DNA from: Acanthacorydalis orientalis
Taxonomy: Eukaryota; Arthropoda; Insecta; Megaloptera; Corydalidae
DNA: 64,000 nt
Direction of reading: 5' to 3'
NCBI GenBank assembly: GCA_034766995.1
Contig: CM068318.1
Span: 1,460,001 to 1,524,000, forward strand
Shown: positions 11,107 to 24,585 of the stretch, piece by piece
Layout: each line of letters begins with the position of its first letter
Position numbering within the stretch: position 1 is the first letter of the stretch
Notes under the pieces: generated by a model
Told to the model about the DNA's origin: nothing
The model's input: only the letters and a program-made list of their open reading frames with translations
Databases searched by the model: none
Made by a program: the position numbers and the translations under genes

Positions 11107-12107
11107 CGAAATCGATTTGATCCGAGCCACTCCTACGCTACACCTGCTACAAGGTGAGACGACATATACAACCCGTGAAGCGGATTAATATATGCGTTCC
11201 CTGATCTAAGCTGCACGACGGGCAGCCTTAACCTAACACCTGAAAATCATGTGTGGAAAATCGTGGAGTCGAAGGCTTCAACTTCGCTTTACAGCAATTC
11301 ATCCACCCCGAAAGCTCCGTGCGTCGATTACAAAAACGACAATCGTTCAATATAACATCTCATATATTGAAGACCACCAATTTTGAAATCAACCTAATTT
11401 GTGATAATAAATAATAAATATTCATCCACATGCACACATACGGCTGACATCGTTTCAATAACTTGACATTAAAATGAATGTCGAATTATTTAAACATTTT
11501 TTTTAAAACGATATCAGTGAAAACTCACTGAGATAGTAGAGGAAAACACGATGGAAATTGCGTTGCTTTACAGTAAAAAACAATTCTATTTAAAAAACCT
11601 GGTGTCGATTATTTCCTTTACACTGATGATACTTCGCCACAATCCGCTCACCGGCCAGCTCTCCATCTCGGACGGGAACCACAGAACACTTAATTGAAAC
11701 GAGTATACTATATACTATTTTTTAACGGACGGTCGTACGTCCGATCTGACAATCAAGAAGCAAACACTCCCGGGTGCCTCTCCTCCTGCAGAGCCTCGTC
11801 GCGGGCGTGCCCGCGCGGGCCACCTGGACAGGAGATCGAGGACGCAATCGAAGACCCGAACGACACTCGATATTACTTTAAGTACTTTTCGCGCACACAC
11901 AGAATTCGTAAAAAGAACATTTTGTTTTAGACGAATTCGATAACAAATTATTTTTAAAAACGACACGAACGGACGGTTCCGAGTCGTTTTATAAACGCGA
12001 CCGGCGACGCGACCGAACCGAGTCGGCATGAGAGCTTTTTTTCTAATTTAATCGATCGATCCGCGATCGATTGATTGAATTAGAAGTCAGCCTGCGTTGT
12101 TCTAATG
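11107..12107. repeat. CpG-rich block of the large array unit (copy 2)
   Basis: Copy of 7,735-8,735 at an offset of 3,372 bp. The short frames on both strands are identical to copy 1, showing recent amplification or homogenisation. Confidence 0.9.
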
Positions 12108-12944
12108 AATGACAATGAGTTCTTTAAAAATCATGAATATAAATTTTATCTATTGAAGTTTTTTTTAGTCATTCATTGGTGAAATAAATTAAAAAATGAC
12201 TGGATCAGAGGAATAGTTTAAGGTTCAAATGGTTAAAAAGAAGAAAGAGAAATATATTGAAAAATGACCAGTGTTGAATGACCTCTGAACCAATTATGTG
12301 TATAAGAAAGAAATATTGAAGTCAGAAATTTAAAAATAGAGATAGTGATTGTCGATGTAATAAAAATTAGAAAATTTATTAAAAAATATGTCATTCGAAA
12401 AATTATTATGTGATGAAAGAAGAGAAATTTATTGAAAAATGATTTTTGTTGAGTGATCTCTGATATATTTATGTACATAAAAATAAATTATTGAATCAGA
12501 AAATTAGATAAACTAGAAGTGATTGTCGGTATAATAGAAGATTGAAAATTTATTAACAAATGGCTGTCGTCTGAGATATTGTTTAAAATTCAGTTATTAT
12601 GAGGAAAGAAATTTAATGAAGAATAGTTGTATGTCGAATGATAACTGATCTATATATGTACATAAAAGTAAATTATTATATCAGAAAATCGTTTAGTAGG
12701 TTGTAGATGTAGTAGAACTTTGAAAGTATTTTAAAAAAATACTGTTAGTTAAGAAATTGTTTATAAATCAATTTCGTGAAAAAAACGAGAAATTTATTGA
12801 AAAAAGATATTTTCGATGTTCTGTCAACTATAAATATTTATAGAAACAAAATACTGAAACAGAAAATAAGAAAATCTACAAAATGATTGTGGATCCAATA
12901 GGCATTTGAAAATCTATATCTTTTCAGTCAGATGTAAATCTAAG

Positions 12945-13198
12945 ATGAAGGAATTTACTGTGGCAAAACCTGTCAGTTCATGCTAGGAGGTAGTTTTACT
13001 AATTGTGTATTATTGAGCTTGGTGGTGATGTTGACAGAACATAATGTTAATGGCAAGCAAGATATTTATATGAGAATAGATTATAATAAATTTGAACACA
13101 CGTTATTCATTGCAATATCAGTATTATATTTGGTTTGAATATTTGTGGTATTGTTAGATATTTTGCGAAACTTTTTGAATATTTATATGTTCAATAAA
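12945..13198 (+). pseudogene. Broken copy of the array-borne small peptide gene (A2)
   Basis: The ATG at 12,945 begins a frame related to 9,581-9,814 but meets an in-frame TAG after codon 13, the same lesion as the A1 copy. The shared stop shows that A-type units inherited it together. AATAAA is kept at 13,193-13,198. Confidence 0.6.
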
Positions 13199-13877
13199 AG
13201 AAATATCGAGAAAAGAAAATCGATGAATTATCTGAAGAATGGTAATTGAAATTTTCTAATAGTTCATTAAATGATAAAAATTTAAAAACATTATCGTTTT
13301 TGGAAAAGAACTGACAGGAAATTGAAACGGATTAAATATTATCAGAAAAAATTTAATCGATTGAAATCGATGTGGATTATCTCGACAGCTGAAAGAAAAT
13401 GTTATTAGAAAATATATCATTTAAAAAAATATGAATTTACCATTTTTACCTAACGAATCCATCGATGGTAGATACTTTACACTGAACACACTCCGCGAAT
13501 TCAATCAAAACTAAATTAACCACTTAACCAGAATCCAGAAATATATACAATTTGTATGAACATATTTGTAACCAGCAATAACGATTTCCATAACTCTCTT
13601 TCGATCATTATTCAAATCGATAGAAAACTGAATACATCCAGTGTTCATAAAAATCGTACACTTTTTGTCTTCTGCTTAATTAGTTTGCCATTTTGATTAA
13701 ATTAAGTTTTATCAGATGTCAATGAAATGTGATCTCTTTTTTTTGATCAACTTTGTGTTGAATGATATTTAATCTATTTTCAGATATATAGATATATTTT
13801 TCAAATTTAAAATGTTTACTAGTCTGATAAAACACAAATCGAGTTAACTGTATGCACTAACTGAACTTAAACAACTA

Positions 13878-13879
<2 letters not shown>

Positions 13880-13935
<56 letters not shown>
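13880..13935. repeat. (TA)n microsatellite
   Basis: Pure TA tract at the conserved place in unit A2. Confidence 0.95.
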
Positions 13936-13939
<4 letters not shown>

Positions 13940-14490
13940 TGTAAAACAAAAACGCAATTTCGGGAATCACACATTAACCAAATAAATTATGTATCAATGG
14001 CGAATAATACATACAAAATTCTAAAACGCGTTATCACTTGTATTAGAATCTTAATATGTACATTCTGTTATGAAGCATAATTGATCTGATTACCAAACAC
14101 ACATGGTAGTGATACGATTTGTATCATTACCCCACAATCCATGGCGAGGGAGTGAAGTTAATTATCAAAACAAAATTAAACTACTTTAAATCAACTAGGA
14201 ACAAAATTTAAAAATCAAATAAAAGCTATAATTAAAGAAAATAAAACTGAAACAATATAAAACTACTACTAATTCAATAAAAACAAATCAATACTAATAT
14301 TAAAAAAAAAATAAAAAATGAAAGCAGAAAATTAAAAATCAAACTAATTAAAATCTACAAAAAACACTAAGTTTACTGAATCGACAAAGCAAAAAATCTA
14401 CTTTAAATTACAACAAACAAAAAAAGAGATTGAAGTTCTGGGACCTGAAAGAGAAAACATGAAAACAAAAAAACACAATAAGCTAGGACT

Positions 14491-15491
14491 CGAAATCGAT
14501 TTGATCCGAGCCACTCCTACGCTACACCTGCTACAAGGTGAGACGACATATACAACCCGTGAAGCGGATTAATATATGCGTTCCCTGATCTAAGCTGCAC
14601 GACGGGCAGCCTTAACCTAACACCTGAAAATCATGTGTGGAAAATCGTGGAGTCGAAGGCTTCAACTTCGCTTTACAGCAATTCATCCACCCCGAAAGCT
14701 CCGTGCGTCGATTACAAAAACGACAATCGTTCAATATAACATCTCATATATTGAAGACCACCAATTTTGAAATCAACCTAATTTGTGATAATAAATAATA
14801 AATATTCATCCACATGCACACATACGGCTGACATCGTTTCAATAACTTGACATTAAAATGAATGTCGAATTATTTAAACATTTTTTTTAAAACGATATCA
14901 GTGAAAACTCACTGAGATAGTAGAGGAAAACACGATGGAAATTGCGTTGCTTTACAGTAAAAAACAATTCTATTTAAAAAACCTGGTGTCGATTATTTCC
15001 TTTACACTGATGATACTTCGCCACAATCCGCTCACCGGCCAGCTCTCCATCTCGGACGGGAACCACAGAACACTTAATTGAAACGAGTATACTATATACT
15101 ATTTTTTAACGGACGGTCGTACGTCCGATCTGACAATCAAGAAGCAAACACTCCCGGGTGCCTCTCCTCCTGCAGAGCCTCGTCGCGGGCGTGCCCGCGC
15201 GGGCCACCTGGACAGGAGATCGAGGACGCAATCGAAGACCCGAACGACACTCGATATTACTTTAAGTACTTTTCGCGCACACACAGAATTCGTAAAAAGA
15301 ACATTTTGTTTTAGACGAATTCGATAACAAATTATTTTTAAAAACGACACGAACGGACGGTTCCGAGTCGTTTTATAAACGCGACCGGCGACGCGACCGA
15401 ACCGAGTCGGCATGAGAGCTTTTTTTCTAATTTAATCGATCGATCCGCGATCGATTGATTGAATTAGAAGTCAGCCTGCGTTGTTCTAATG
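14491..15491. repeat. CpG-rich block of the large array unit (copy 3)
   Basis: Copy of 11,107-12,107 at an offset of 3,384 bp. It is the same in sequence, including both hairpins and all open frames. Confidence 0.9.
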
Positions 15492-16336
15492 AATGACAAT
15501 GAGTTCTTTAAAAATCATGAATATAAATTTTATCTATTGAAGTTTTTTTTAGTCATTCATTGGTGAAATAAATTAAAAAATGACTGGATCAGAGGAATAG
15601 TTTAAGGTTCAAATGGTTAAAAAGAAGAAAGAGAAATATATTGAAAAATGACCAGTGTTGAATGACCTCTGAACCAATTATGTGTATAAGAAAGAAATAT
15701 TGAAGTCAGAAATTTAAAAATAGAGATAGTGATTGTCGATGTAATAAAAATTAGAAAATTTATTAAAAAATATGTCATTCGAAAAATTATTATGTGATGA
15801 AAGAAGAGAAATTTATTGAAAAATGATTTTTGTTGAGTGATCTCTGATATATTTATGTACATAAAAATAAATTATTGAATCAGAAAATTAGATAAACTAG
15901 AAGTGATTGTCGATATAATAGAAGATTGAAAATTTATTAACAAATAACTCTCTACTGAGATATGGTTTAAAGTTCAATTTTTATGAAGAAGGAGGTTTAA
16001 TGAAGAATAGTTGTATGTTGAATGATATCTGATCCATTTATGTACATAAAAATAAATTATTTAATCAGCAAATAAGAAAATCGTTTAACAGGTTGTCTAT
16101 GAAGTCGAATCTTAAAATTATAATTAAAAAATACTGTTATCTAAGAAATTGTTCATAGATCAATTTCGTGAAAAAAGGAGAAATTTATTGAAAGAAAATT
16201 ATTTCGGATGTTCTGTCAACTGTAAATATTTATAAAAATAAAATATTGAAAGTAAAAATCAGAAAATCAAAAAACTGATTGTGGTTCCAATAGAAAATTG
16301 AAAATCTATAACTTTTCAGTCATAATTAAATCTCAG

Positions 16337-16570
16337 ATGAATAAATTTACTGTGAAAAAACCTGTCAGTTCACACAGGGGTAATTATGCTGTTTGTATAC
16401 TATTTAGCTTGGTGATGATGTTGACAGAACAAAATGTCATTGGGAAGCAAGAAATTTATATGAGAATCGATCAATACATTTCTACAAAAGATATTCATTG
16501 TAATATGAATATTATGTATGATTTTAATGGTGGTATTTTTAGGTGTTGTAAGAAACTTTTTGAATATTGA
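16337..16570 (+). CDS. Candidate small secreted peptide gene in array unit B2
   Basis: This is the same 77-codon frame as at 9,581-9,814, offset by exactly 6,756 bp. It has the same upstream acceptor-like cag sites, predicted hydrophobic leader, downstream cysteines and AATAAA (16,578-16,583). Identity of the two copies indicates very recent duplication and so gives no independent evidence for protein-level selection. The product is not recognised. Confidence 0.4.
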   Translation: MNKFTVKKPVSSHRGNYAVCILFSLVMMLTEQNVIGKQEIYMRIDQYISTKDIHCNMNIMYDFNGGIFRCCKKLFEY

Positions 16571-17249
16571 TATGTGCAATAAAAGAAAAATCAAGAAAAA
16601 AAACTTATCTAAGGAATTTTAATTGAAATTTTCTGATAGTTTATTGAATGATAAAAATTAAAAACATTATCGCTTTAAAAAAGAACTGACAGGAAATAGA
16701 AACGGATTAAATATTATCAAAGAAATTAATTGACTGAACTCGAAGTGGATTTTTTTGATTGCTGAAATAAAAAGTAATTAGAAAATATATCATTTAAAAA
16801 AATAAGAATGTACCTTTTTTACCTAATGAATCCATCGATGGTAGACACTTTACACTGAATACACTCCGCGAATTTAATCAAAACTAAATTAACCATTTAA
16901 CCAGAATCCAAAAATATATACAATTTTGTATGAACATATTTGTAAGCAGCAATTACGATTTTCATAACTCTCCTTCGACCATTAATCAAATCGACAGAAA
17001 GCTGAATACATCTAGTATTCATAAAAATCATACATTGTTTGTCTTCTGTTAATTAGTTTGCCATTTCGATTAAATTATTAGGTTTTATCAGATATCAATG
17101 AAATTAGATCTAATTTTTTTGATCTACTTTATATTGAATGATATTTGATCTATTTTCAGATAGATACATTTTTTAGATTTAAAATGTTTACCAGTCTGAT
17201 AAAACAAATCGAGTTAAATGTATGCACTAACTGAACTTAAATAACTAAT

Positions 17250-17252
17250 ATG

Positions 17253-17301
<49 letters not shown>
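17250..17301. repeat. (TA)n microsatellite
   Basis: TA tract at the conserved place in unit B2. Confidence 0.95.
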
Positions 17302-17306
<5 letters not shown>

Positions 17307-17858
17307 CTGTAAAACAAAAACGCAATTTCGGGAATCACACATTAACCAAATAAATTATGTATCAATGGCGAATAATAAATACAAGATTCCAAAACGCGTT
17401 ATCACTTGTATTAGAATCTTAATATGTACATTCTGTTATGAAGCATAATTGATCTGATTACCAAACACACATGGTAATGATACGATTTGTATCATTACCC
17501 CACAATCCATGGCGAGGGAGTGAAGTTAATTATCAAAACAAAATTAAGCTACTTTAAATCAACTAGGAACAAAACTTAAAAATCAAATAAAAGCTATAAT
17601 TAAAGAAAATAAAACTGAAACAATATAAAACTACTACTAATTCAATAAAAACAAATCAATACTAATATTAAAAAAAAAATAAAAAATGAAAGCAGAAAAT
17701 TAAAAATCAAACTAATTAAAATCTACAAAAAACACTAAGTTTACTGAATCGACAAAGCAAAAAATCTACTTTAAATTACAACAAACAAAAAAAGAGATTG
17801 AAGTTCTGGGACCTGAAAGAGAAAACATGAAAACAAAAAAACACAATAAGCTAGGACT

Positions 17859-18382
17859 CGAAATCGATTTGATCCGAGCCACTCCTACGCTACACCTGCT
17901 ACAAGGTGAGACGACATATACAACCCGTGAAGCGGATTAATATATGCGTTCCCTGATCTAAGCTGCACGACGGGCAGCCTTAACCTAACACCTGAAAATC
18001 ATGTGTGGAAAATCGTGGAGTCGAAGGCTTCAACTTCGCTTTACAGCAATTCATCCACCCCGAAAGCTCCGTGCGTCGATTACAAAAACGACAATCGTTC
18101 AATATAACATCTCATATATTGAAGACCACCAATTTTGAAATCAACCTAATTTGTGATAATAAATAATAAATATTCATCCACATGCACACATACGGCTGAC
18201 ATCGTTTCAATAACTTGACATTAAAATGAATGTCGAATTATTTAAACATTTTTTTTAAAACGATATCAGCGAAAACTCACTGAGATAGTAGAGGAAAACA
18301 CGATGGAAATTGCGTTGCTTTACAGTAAAAAATAATTCTATTTTAAGAACCTGGTGTCGATTATTTCCTTTACACTGATGAC
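17859..18382. repeat. Truncated CpG-rich block (copy 4)
   Basis: This follows the other copies until the tacactgatga phrase near 18,380 and then departs, so the high-GC half with the hairpins is missing. The following ~80 bp contain a second, imperfect acctggtgtcgat phrase, suggesting a small local duplication at the array edge. Confidence 0.85.
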
Positions 18383-18563
18383 TTGCAGCAAACAATAATT
18401 AGATAGAAAACCTGGTGTCGATACTTTTCTTTGTACTGACGATTATCCATAACAAACACACTGACGATTCATCTGTGAAGACATCTGACGACAAACTGTA
18501 AAGATAAACACCTCTATTATGAATATGTCAAAAAATAATATTTTCTGTAGGTCATTTGCTCTG

Positions 18564-18565
<2 letters not shown>

Positions 18566-18616
<51 letters not shown>

Positions 18617-18733
18617 TATACATATATATATATAAATATATATACATATATATATATATATAAATATAAATATATATACATATATATATATATACATATA
18701 TATATAAATATATATATACATATATATATATAA

Positions 18734-18770
<37 letters not shown>
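18566..18770. repeat. Long (TA)n / TAAATA microsatellite
   Basis: About 200 bp of TA with periodic AA and CA interruptions. The long open frame read across it is an artefact of the dinucleotide repeat. Confidence 0.95.
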
Positions 18771-18774
<4 letters not shown>

Positions 18775-19614
18775 TAAATGAATCCGTTCTAATAATCAAC
18801 GATCAACATTGTGCTTTCAATTGCGAAAAATCAAATATTATGCGAAACTTTAAGAAAATAATTCAATAAATAACGTTTAGAGCTACTAATTAACTGATTT
18901 GCGAAGAAATAAATTCAAGTTTGAAAAACTTCAATAAGTAAATGATGAACAATGAACTTGTATAAAATTAAGTGTAATTCAAACATTTAACGTTTTATTA
19001 TAAAAAGAAAAAAAAAACAACACAACAACTAACCAACAAAATGGCATGATTGATGGGAAGCGTCATTTCGGAAATATTTCATTTAATGTTTGTAATTCAA
19101 AACAGTGAAAAAGTATCATACCTTTATAACATCTCAGCATAACAAACTCGTGAAGATTTCAATTGAATACAAGAAAAAAATCACTTAAATTTAATTAAAA
19201 CCTGAGTAAATTTACTTAAATTCAAAAACAACCTCTCATCAACGAAAACCAACTGAAAATGAACATCGGAGAAGCACGGAGAGTCAACCTTCAATATGGC
19301 GACTGGTCGACGAATTAAAAACGGCGTTAAAGATGACGTTTCTAAATTTATTTTGACCCAAATTATACATTTTAAGTGTAATGTATAATAAATTTTATGC
19401 AGATTCCAAACAAATGTTTAAAAAACTTTAAATTCACTATTTAATGTATAACCAATGATTAATAAAACAACAAGATACATTTTTAATAAATAATAGATTA
19501 AGCAATGGAGGATTCTGAAACTAACATTGACAACTTTGTAATTTAAGATGTCTGACAGAAAACAAATGATTTTAAACAATGTACAAAAATTCAATATAGG
19601 AGAATTCTGATAAG

Positions 19615-19678
<64 letters not shown>

Positions 19679-20520
19679 GATTAAATGAATCCGTTCTAAT
19701 CATCAACGATCAACATTGTGCTTTCAATTGCGAAAAATCAAATATTATGCGAAACTTTAAGAAAATAATTCAATAAATAACGTTTAGAGCTACTAATTAA
19801 CTGATTTGCGAAGAAATAAATTCAAGTTTGAAAAACTTCAATAAGTAAATGATGAACAATGAACTTGTATAAAATTAAGTGTAATTCAAACATTTAACGT
19901 TTTATTATAAAAAGAAAAAAAAACAACACAACAACTAACCAACAAAATGAAATGATTGATGGGAAGCGTCATTTCGGAAATATTTCATTTAATGTTTGTA
20001 ATTCAAAACAGTGAAAAAGTATCATACCTTTATAACATCTCAGCATAACAAACTCGTGAAGATTTCAATTGAATACAAGAAAAAAATCACTTAAATTTAA
20101 TTAAAACCTGAGTAAATTTACTTAAATTCAAAAACAACCTCTCATCAACGAAAACCAACTGGAAATGAACATCGGAGAAGCACGGAGAGTCAACCTTCAA
20201 TATGGCGACTGTTCGACGAATTAAAAACGGCGTTAAAGATGGCGTTTCTAAATTTATTTTGACCCAAATTAGACATTTTAAGTGTAATGTATAATAAATT
20301 TTATGCAGATTCCAAACAAATGTTTAAAAAACTTTAAATTCACTATTTAATGTATAACCAATGATTAATAAAACAACAAAATACATTTTTAATAAATAAT
20401 AGATTAAGCAATGGAGAATTCTGAAACTAACATTGACAACTTTGTAATTTAAGATGTCTGACAGAAAACAAATGATTTTAAACAATGTACAAAAATTCAA
20501 TATAGGAGAATTCTGATAAG

Positions 20521-20566
<46 letters not shown>

Positions 20567-21407
20567 GATTAAATGAATCCGTTCTAATCATCAACGATCA
20601 ACATTGTGCTTTCAATTGCGAAAAATCAAATATTATGCGAAACTTTAAAAAAATAATTCAATAAATAACGTTTAGAGCTACTAATTAACTGATTTGCGAA
20701 GAAATAAATTCAAGTTTGAAAAACTTCAATAAGTAAATGATGAACAATGAACTTGTATAAAATTAAGTGTAATTCAAACATTTAACGTTTTATTATAAAA
20801 AGAAAAAAAAACAACACAACAACTAACCAACAAAATGAAATGATTGATGGGAAGCGTCATTTCGGAAATATTTCATTTAATGTTTGTAATTCAAAACAGT
20901 GAAAAAGTATCATACCTTTATAACATCTCAGCATAACAAACTCGTGAAGATTTCAATTAAATACAAGAAAAAAATCACTTAAATTTAATTAAAACCTGAG
21001 TAAATTTACTTAAATTCAAAAACAACCTCTCATCAACGAAAACCAACTGAAAATGAACATTGGAGAAGCACGGAGAGTCAACCTTCAATATGGCGACTGG
21101 TCGACGAATTAAAAACGGCGTTAAAGATGACGTTTCTAAATTTATTTTGACCCAAATTATACATTTTAAGTGTAATGTATAATAAATTTTATGCAGATTC
21201 CAAACAAATGTTTAAAAAACTTTAAATTCACTATTTAATGAATAACCAATGATTAATAAAACAACAAAATACATTTTTAATAAATAATAGATTATGCAGT
21301 GGAGGATTCTGAAATTAACATTGAAAAGTTTGTCATTCAGATGTCTGACAGAAAACAAATTATTTTAAACAATGTACAAAAATTCAATATAGGAGAATTC
21401 TAATAAG

Positions 21408-21410
<3 letters not shown>
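18771..21410. repeat. ~0.9-kb tandem repeat, three units
   Basis: Units begin with tgattaaatgaatccgttct at 18,771, 19,678 and 20,566 (spacings 907 and 888). Each ends in a (TA)n tract (about 19,620-19,676; 20,524-20,564; 21,410-21,486). They are almost identical apart from TA length and a few substitutions. Each has a slightly GC-richer segment containing caatatggcgact near its middle. No coding frame is evident. Confidence 0.93.

Positions 21411-21486
<76 letters not shown>
21410..21486. repeat. (TA)n microsatellite
   Basis: TA tract closing the third 0.9-kb unit, with one TG interruption. Confidence 0.95.
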
Positions 21487-21487
<1 letters not shown>

Positions 21488-23090
21488 TAAAATCTTAAAT
21501 TTCAACTCAGCTAAATGAATTATAAACTCTTTTTATGAAACACATGTTAACTTAAATTAATGAAACTCCCGATGTAAATGCCCGATTGATTATTCAAATA
21601 GTAAAAATATAAATCAGCCTAGAAGGGATATATGAAATAATTATGATTTATGGAAACGCGTCTATATGTCATCAGTTTAGTTTATAATAAAAAATTAAGC
21701 CGTAACATTTTAAAAATGTTTTAATAGATTTATCCTCCTTTTTCGACTGAAAACAGAACATTTAAGCAAAATATTCAAAGAATCAATTGTACAAAAATGA
21801 AAATACTTACAAATAATATTCAATTGCATAACCAAAATTGTTTCGAAGCACTCACGACAAGAGACTGAAAAAAAGTGACTTACTTTAAAATAACAGAAAA
21901 CTACTAGCTTTAAGCATGGTACTAACGTCAGTTCAATAACTTATCAATTCAATCACTTCTTTTGTGTGTCAGTACCAACTTCAAAGTTAGTATAAAGAAT
22001 TCAATGAAGTTAGTTATTTGGGTTTTAGGATGCTTCAACATCCAAGCTCATTGACCCCCGGAGTTCAATGAACTAATTTATGCAAATTAAATTAACTTTG
22101 TTAATAAAAACATTTTAATTAATTTTCTCATAAATATATAATTAATAAATCAAATTAAATAGATTTAAGCAATTTGTATATTTCACATAATGCACGTTTT
22201 TTTTATTTATTTGTTTTATTTTTGAATACATAAAAAAATCGAATTTTTAATATTAAATTTAACATAAATGCAGATCTTGTTGTAAAGAAGTATACATGTA
22301 TGTTGGGACACTTAGCTAAATAATCATATAATACAATAAAAATTGATTAAAAAGAATTAATGAATTTGTAATTTAACACACAACTAATAAATACAGTGCA
22401 ATACAAATTTTCTAAAAAGAACAATACTTAATTTATGTGTTTGAAGGAAATGTAGACATTAATAAACTTTGACTTCTTTTATTCCTTGTTTATAATCTCA
22501 GTTTTTAAATTAAACACCAAATTTAATCTACATTTTTTTTAATACTAATAAATATACATTTATTTTTACATGTGAATAATATTTTCTATGAAAATGTGAA
22601 CCAGATCATTTAAATTGAAGGTGACATGCTATATTTTAATTTAACTAGTTATAAAATTTTACAAGATATTTATGATAAATAACTTTACAGGATACCATTT
22701 GTACTTGAATGTGTAATTGAAGCATAAATAAAAAATATATGTTGGTATAAATTTATTTATAAAATAAAGTGTTCAGTGTTCCTGCTTTTTGTATTGTCTG
22801 TCTTGTCATTTTAATTAGTAATTATTTATATTTTATTATTGAAAATAAAACGTTTCAGCAGGAAAATGACATTTATCATATTTTTTTATGAAATCTTCTT
22901 AATTTATAAAATATCCGGGGGTTGTTTTTTTTTCTAAATTAGTTTAAAATTCTTGTTCTATTTAATTTTTTTAAATTTGATGAATCGAAATTAAAAAGAC
23001 AATACACTAAATAAAGTGCTTTTTAAGCAAAGTGATAACAAAAACTGAGATAATTTCTTTTACAAATGTATTTTTTTATAATATATACAC
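21487..23090. other. AT-rich intergenic DNA
   Basis: No splice-bounded frame or protein similarity is visible. A short GC-neutral stretch at 22,020-22,070 has no recognisable content. Confidence 0.6.
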
Positions 23091-23117
23091 ACACACACAT
23101 ATATATATCACATCTTG

Positions 23118-23495
23118 CTACATGACAACCATAATGCTATTTACGTATTCCTTCCCTACGAATCCGGGGTTCATGTTAACATTCTCAGTAATTCTATCAA
23201 CATGTTGGTCATACAGCAACTCTTCGTGACTTGACATTTCATCGAACATTAATGAACAGAAGTTGGTGTTGTCCTCCAAATTACTGACCATGCTTGTTAG
23301 GTACGACATAATGTAGTCGTTCAGACTTGATTTCATAGGGGTCAATCTCAAAAGAGCCCTTAAAGTATTTATTGATGGTAAAGTAATTAATTTCTGTAAT
23401 AAACGATAACCTTTTGGGCTTCTTGTCCAGAAAGACAAACACAACAACTCTTCTTCTGTCCACCGTTTGCCTGAATCTGCCACACCCCTGACAGG
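23118..23495 (-). pseudogene. P-element-like transposase fragment (minus strand)
   Basis: Reading leftwards, the frame gives a ~120-residue segment with the P-element/THAP9-type pattern: a W-T-E-E start, WTRSPKGYRLLQK, then LPSINTLRALL, and CSLMFDEMSSHEEL resembling the catalytic-domain LDEM motif. It ends in VGKEYVNSIM and a stop. There is no ATG. The upstream edge has an acceptor-like ctcgtag next to attcctg, compatible with an exon boundary. The THAP DNA-binding domain and the rest of the catalytic domain are absent here, so this is a relic. Confidence 0.85.
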
Positions 23496-23803
23496 AATCT
23501 ACGAGAAATATATTTATGTTCGTTAATTTATAAACGACAATGTAAATATTTATTAATTTGAAAAAATTATTAGCTGTGAGGCCAACAAGATTCACGCTGT
23601 AACAGGAAGATCTTAAAAAACTAGATCCGTGATCTGCACTGCTTCGTAACAGCACTTGTATATATTTTTTTTATATTTTGCACAAATACGCTTCAGAGTA
23701 CATATATATTTTTGTTTCTGTTTTAAAATATTCATAAATTTATCTGTACTTGAGGTGTTTGGTATTTATTTTCTAATATCTCGAAGAGATATTAGAAAAA
23801 AAA

Positions 23804-24031
23804 TTGAAGGTTGTCAGAACTAAATTGCATGCTAATATTTTCTGTTACTTTGACCAGCTGATTTGTGGTATTTTCTCACATTTCCTCATATGCATGTTAT
23901 CTTATTCATACAAGGACACCGTATTCATAGGGAAAGATTATGCAAATAGTATTATGATTTTCATACTGAAAGGTGTGAGTTGTAGCTGGAAGCAGCCTAT
24001 TGCTTATTATTTTTGTCGAAATTTAACTTAA
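23804..24031 (+). pseudogene. P-element-like transposase fragment (plus strand)
   Basis: The downstream half of this frame reads IGKDYANSIM followed by a segment with SWKQPIAYYF, a hallmark of P-element/THAP9 transposases. The stop follows almost at once. It overlaps in family position with the end of the minus-strand fragment (both contain the GK-Y-NSIM stretch). The two therefore come from different element copies in opposite orientation rather than one split copy. Upstream residues are not clearly homologous. Confidence 0.8.
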
Positions 24032-24585
24032 GATAATTTGTTAATTATGATTATTGAAGTTATTCGGAAAGTAGAGTCAATTGGAGTTCGGGTTGTGTGC
24101 ATGGTTTGTAACATGGATGCAATAACATGAAAGGATTAAATTCCTTAAAATCGAAAAACGAAGACCCCTTTTTTGATTTCAAAGTAGAGTAATTTTTACA
24201 ACGTTGTATTAAATGTTTTTTTTTGTGATTATCATTAGTATTTATTTTTTACTAGTGTTTAGTTATTTATTGTGTTATTTATTTTTTAAAAATGAGTGTT
24301 ACATAGATAACTGGTTTTTTTTTGTGAATTGAAAACAGTATCATACAATCGTGATTGCAAAAAAATTAAATAATTTAAAATATATTCACATACATTCATA
24401 AATGTTTAATTTTAACACAATTTGATAATAATTTTAAAGTAATAAATTTCGTATTTTATATCGAATGCATTACTTTAGAATTATTATAAAATTGTGTTAA
24501 AATGAAATATTTCTGAATGTATACCATAGATAAAGTATCCATAGATAAAGAATGTGATATATAAATAACCCTCATTTGTTTACAA
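24032..24585. other. Intergenic, probable upstream region of TMEM17
   Basis: AT-rich, with no supported gene. The region includes the presumed TMEM17 promoter, but no convincing core-promoter motif could be fixed. Confidence 0.5.

Larger units (their letters stand above)
12108..14490. repeat. Large array unit, type A (A2)
   Basis: The first ~400 bp match B1. From about 12,530 the sequence switches to the A type seen at 5,900-7,700. It contains a broken peptide frame, a (TA)n tract and one 350-bp monomer. The abrupt switch in similarity suggests unequal exchange or gene conversion between unit types. Confidence 0.85.
15492..17858. repeat. Large array unit, type B (B2)
   Basis: Near-identical to 8,736-11,106, with a different (TA)n length. 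It contains the second intact small peptide frame. Confidence 0.9.

Noticed and set aside
18443..18799. 118-codon minus-strand open frame
   Set aside because: It is almost entirely Ile/Tyr from translating the TA microsatellite.
2650..21486. CRISPR-like regular spacing of repeats
   Set aside because: Units are hundreds of bases to kilobases long, with no short direct repeat plus unique spacer structure. These are eukaryotic tandem repeats.
23281..23655. 124-codon minus-strand frame overlapping the P-element fragment
   Set aside because: The recognisable transposase residues lie in a different frame; this is an overlapping shadow.
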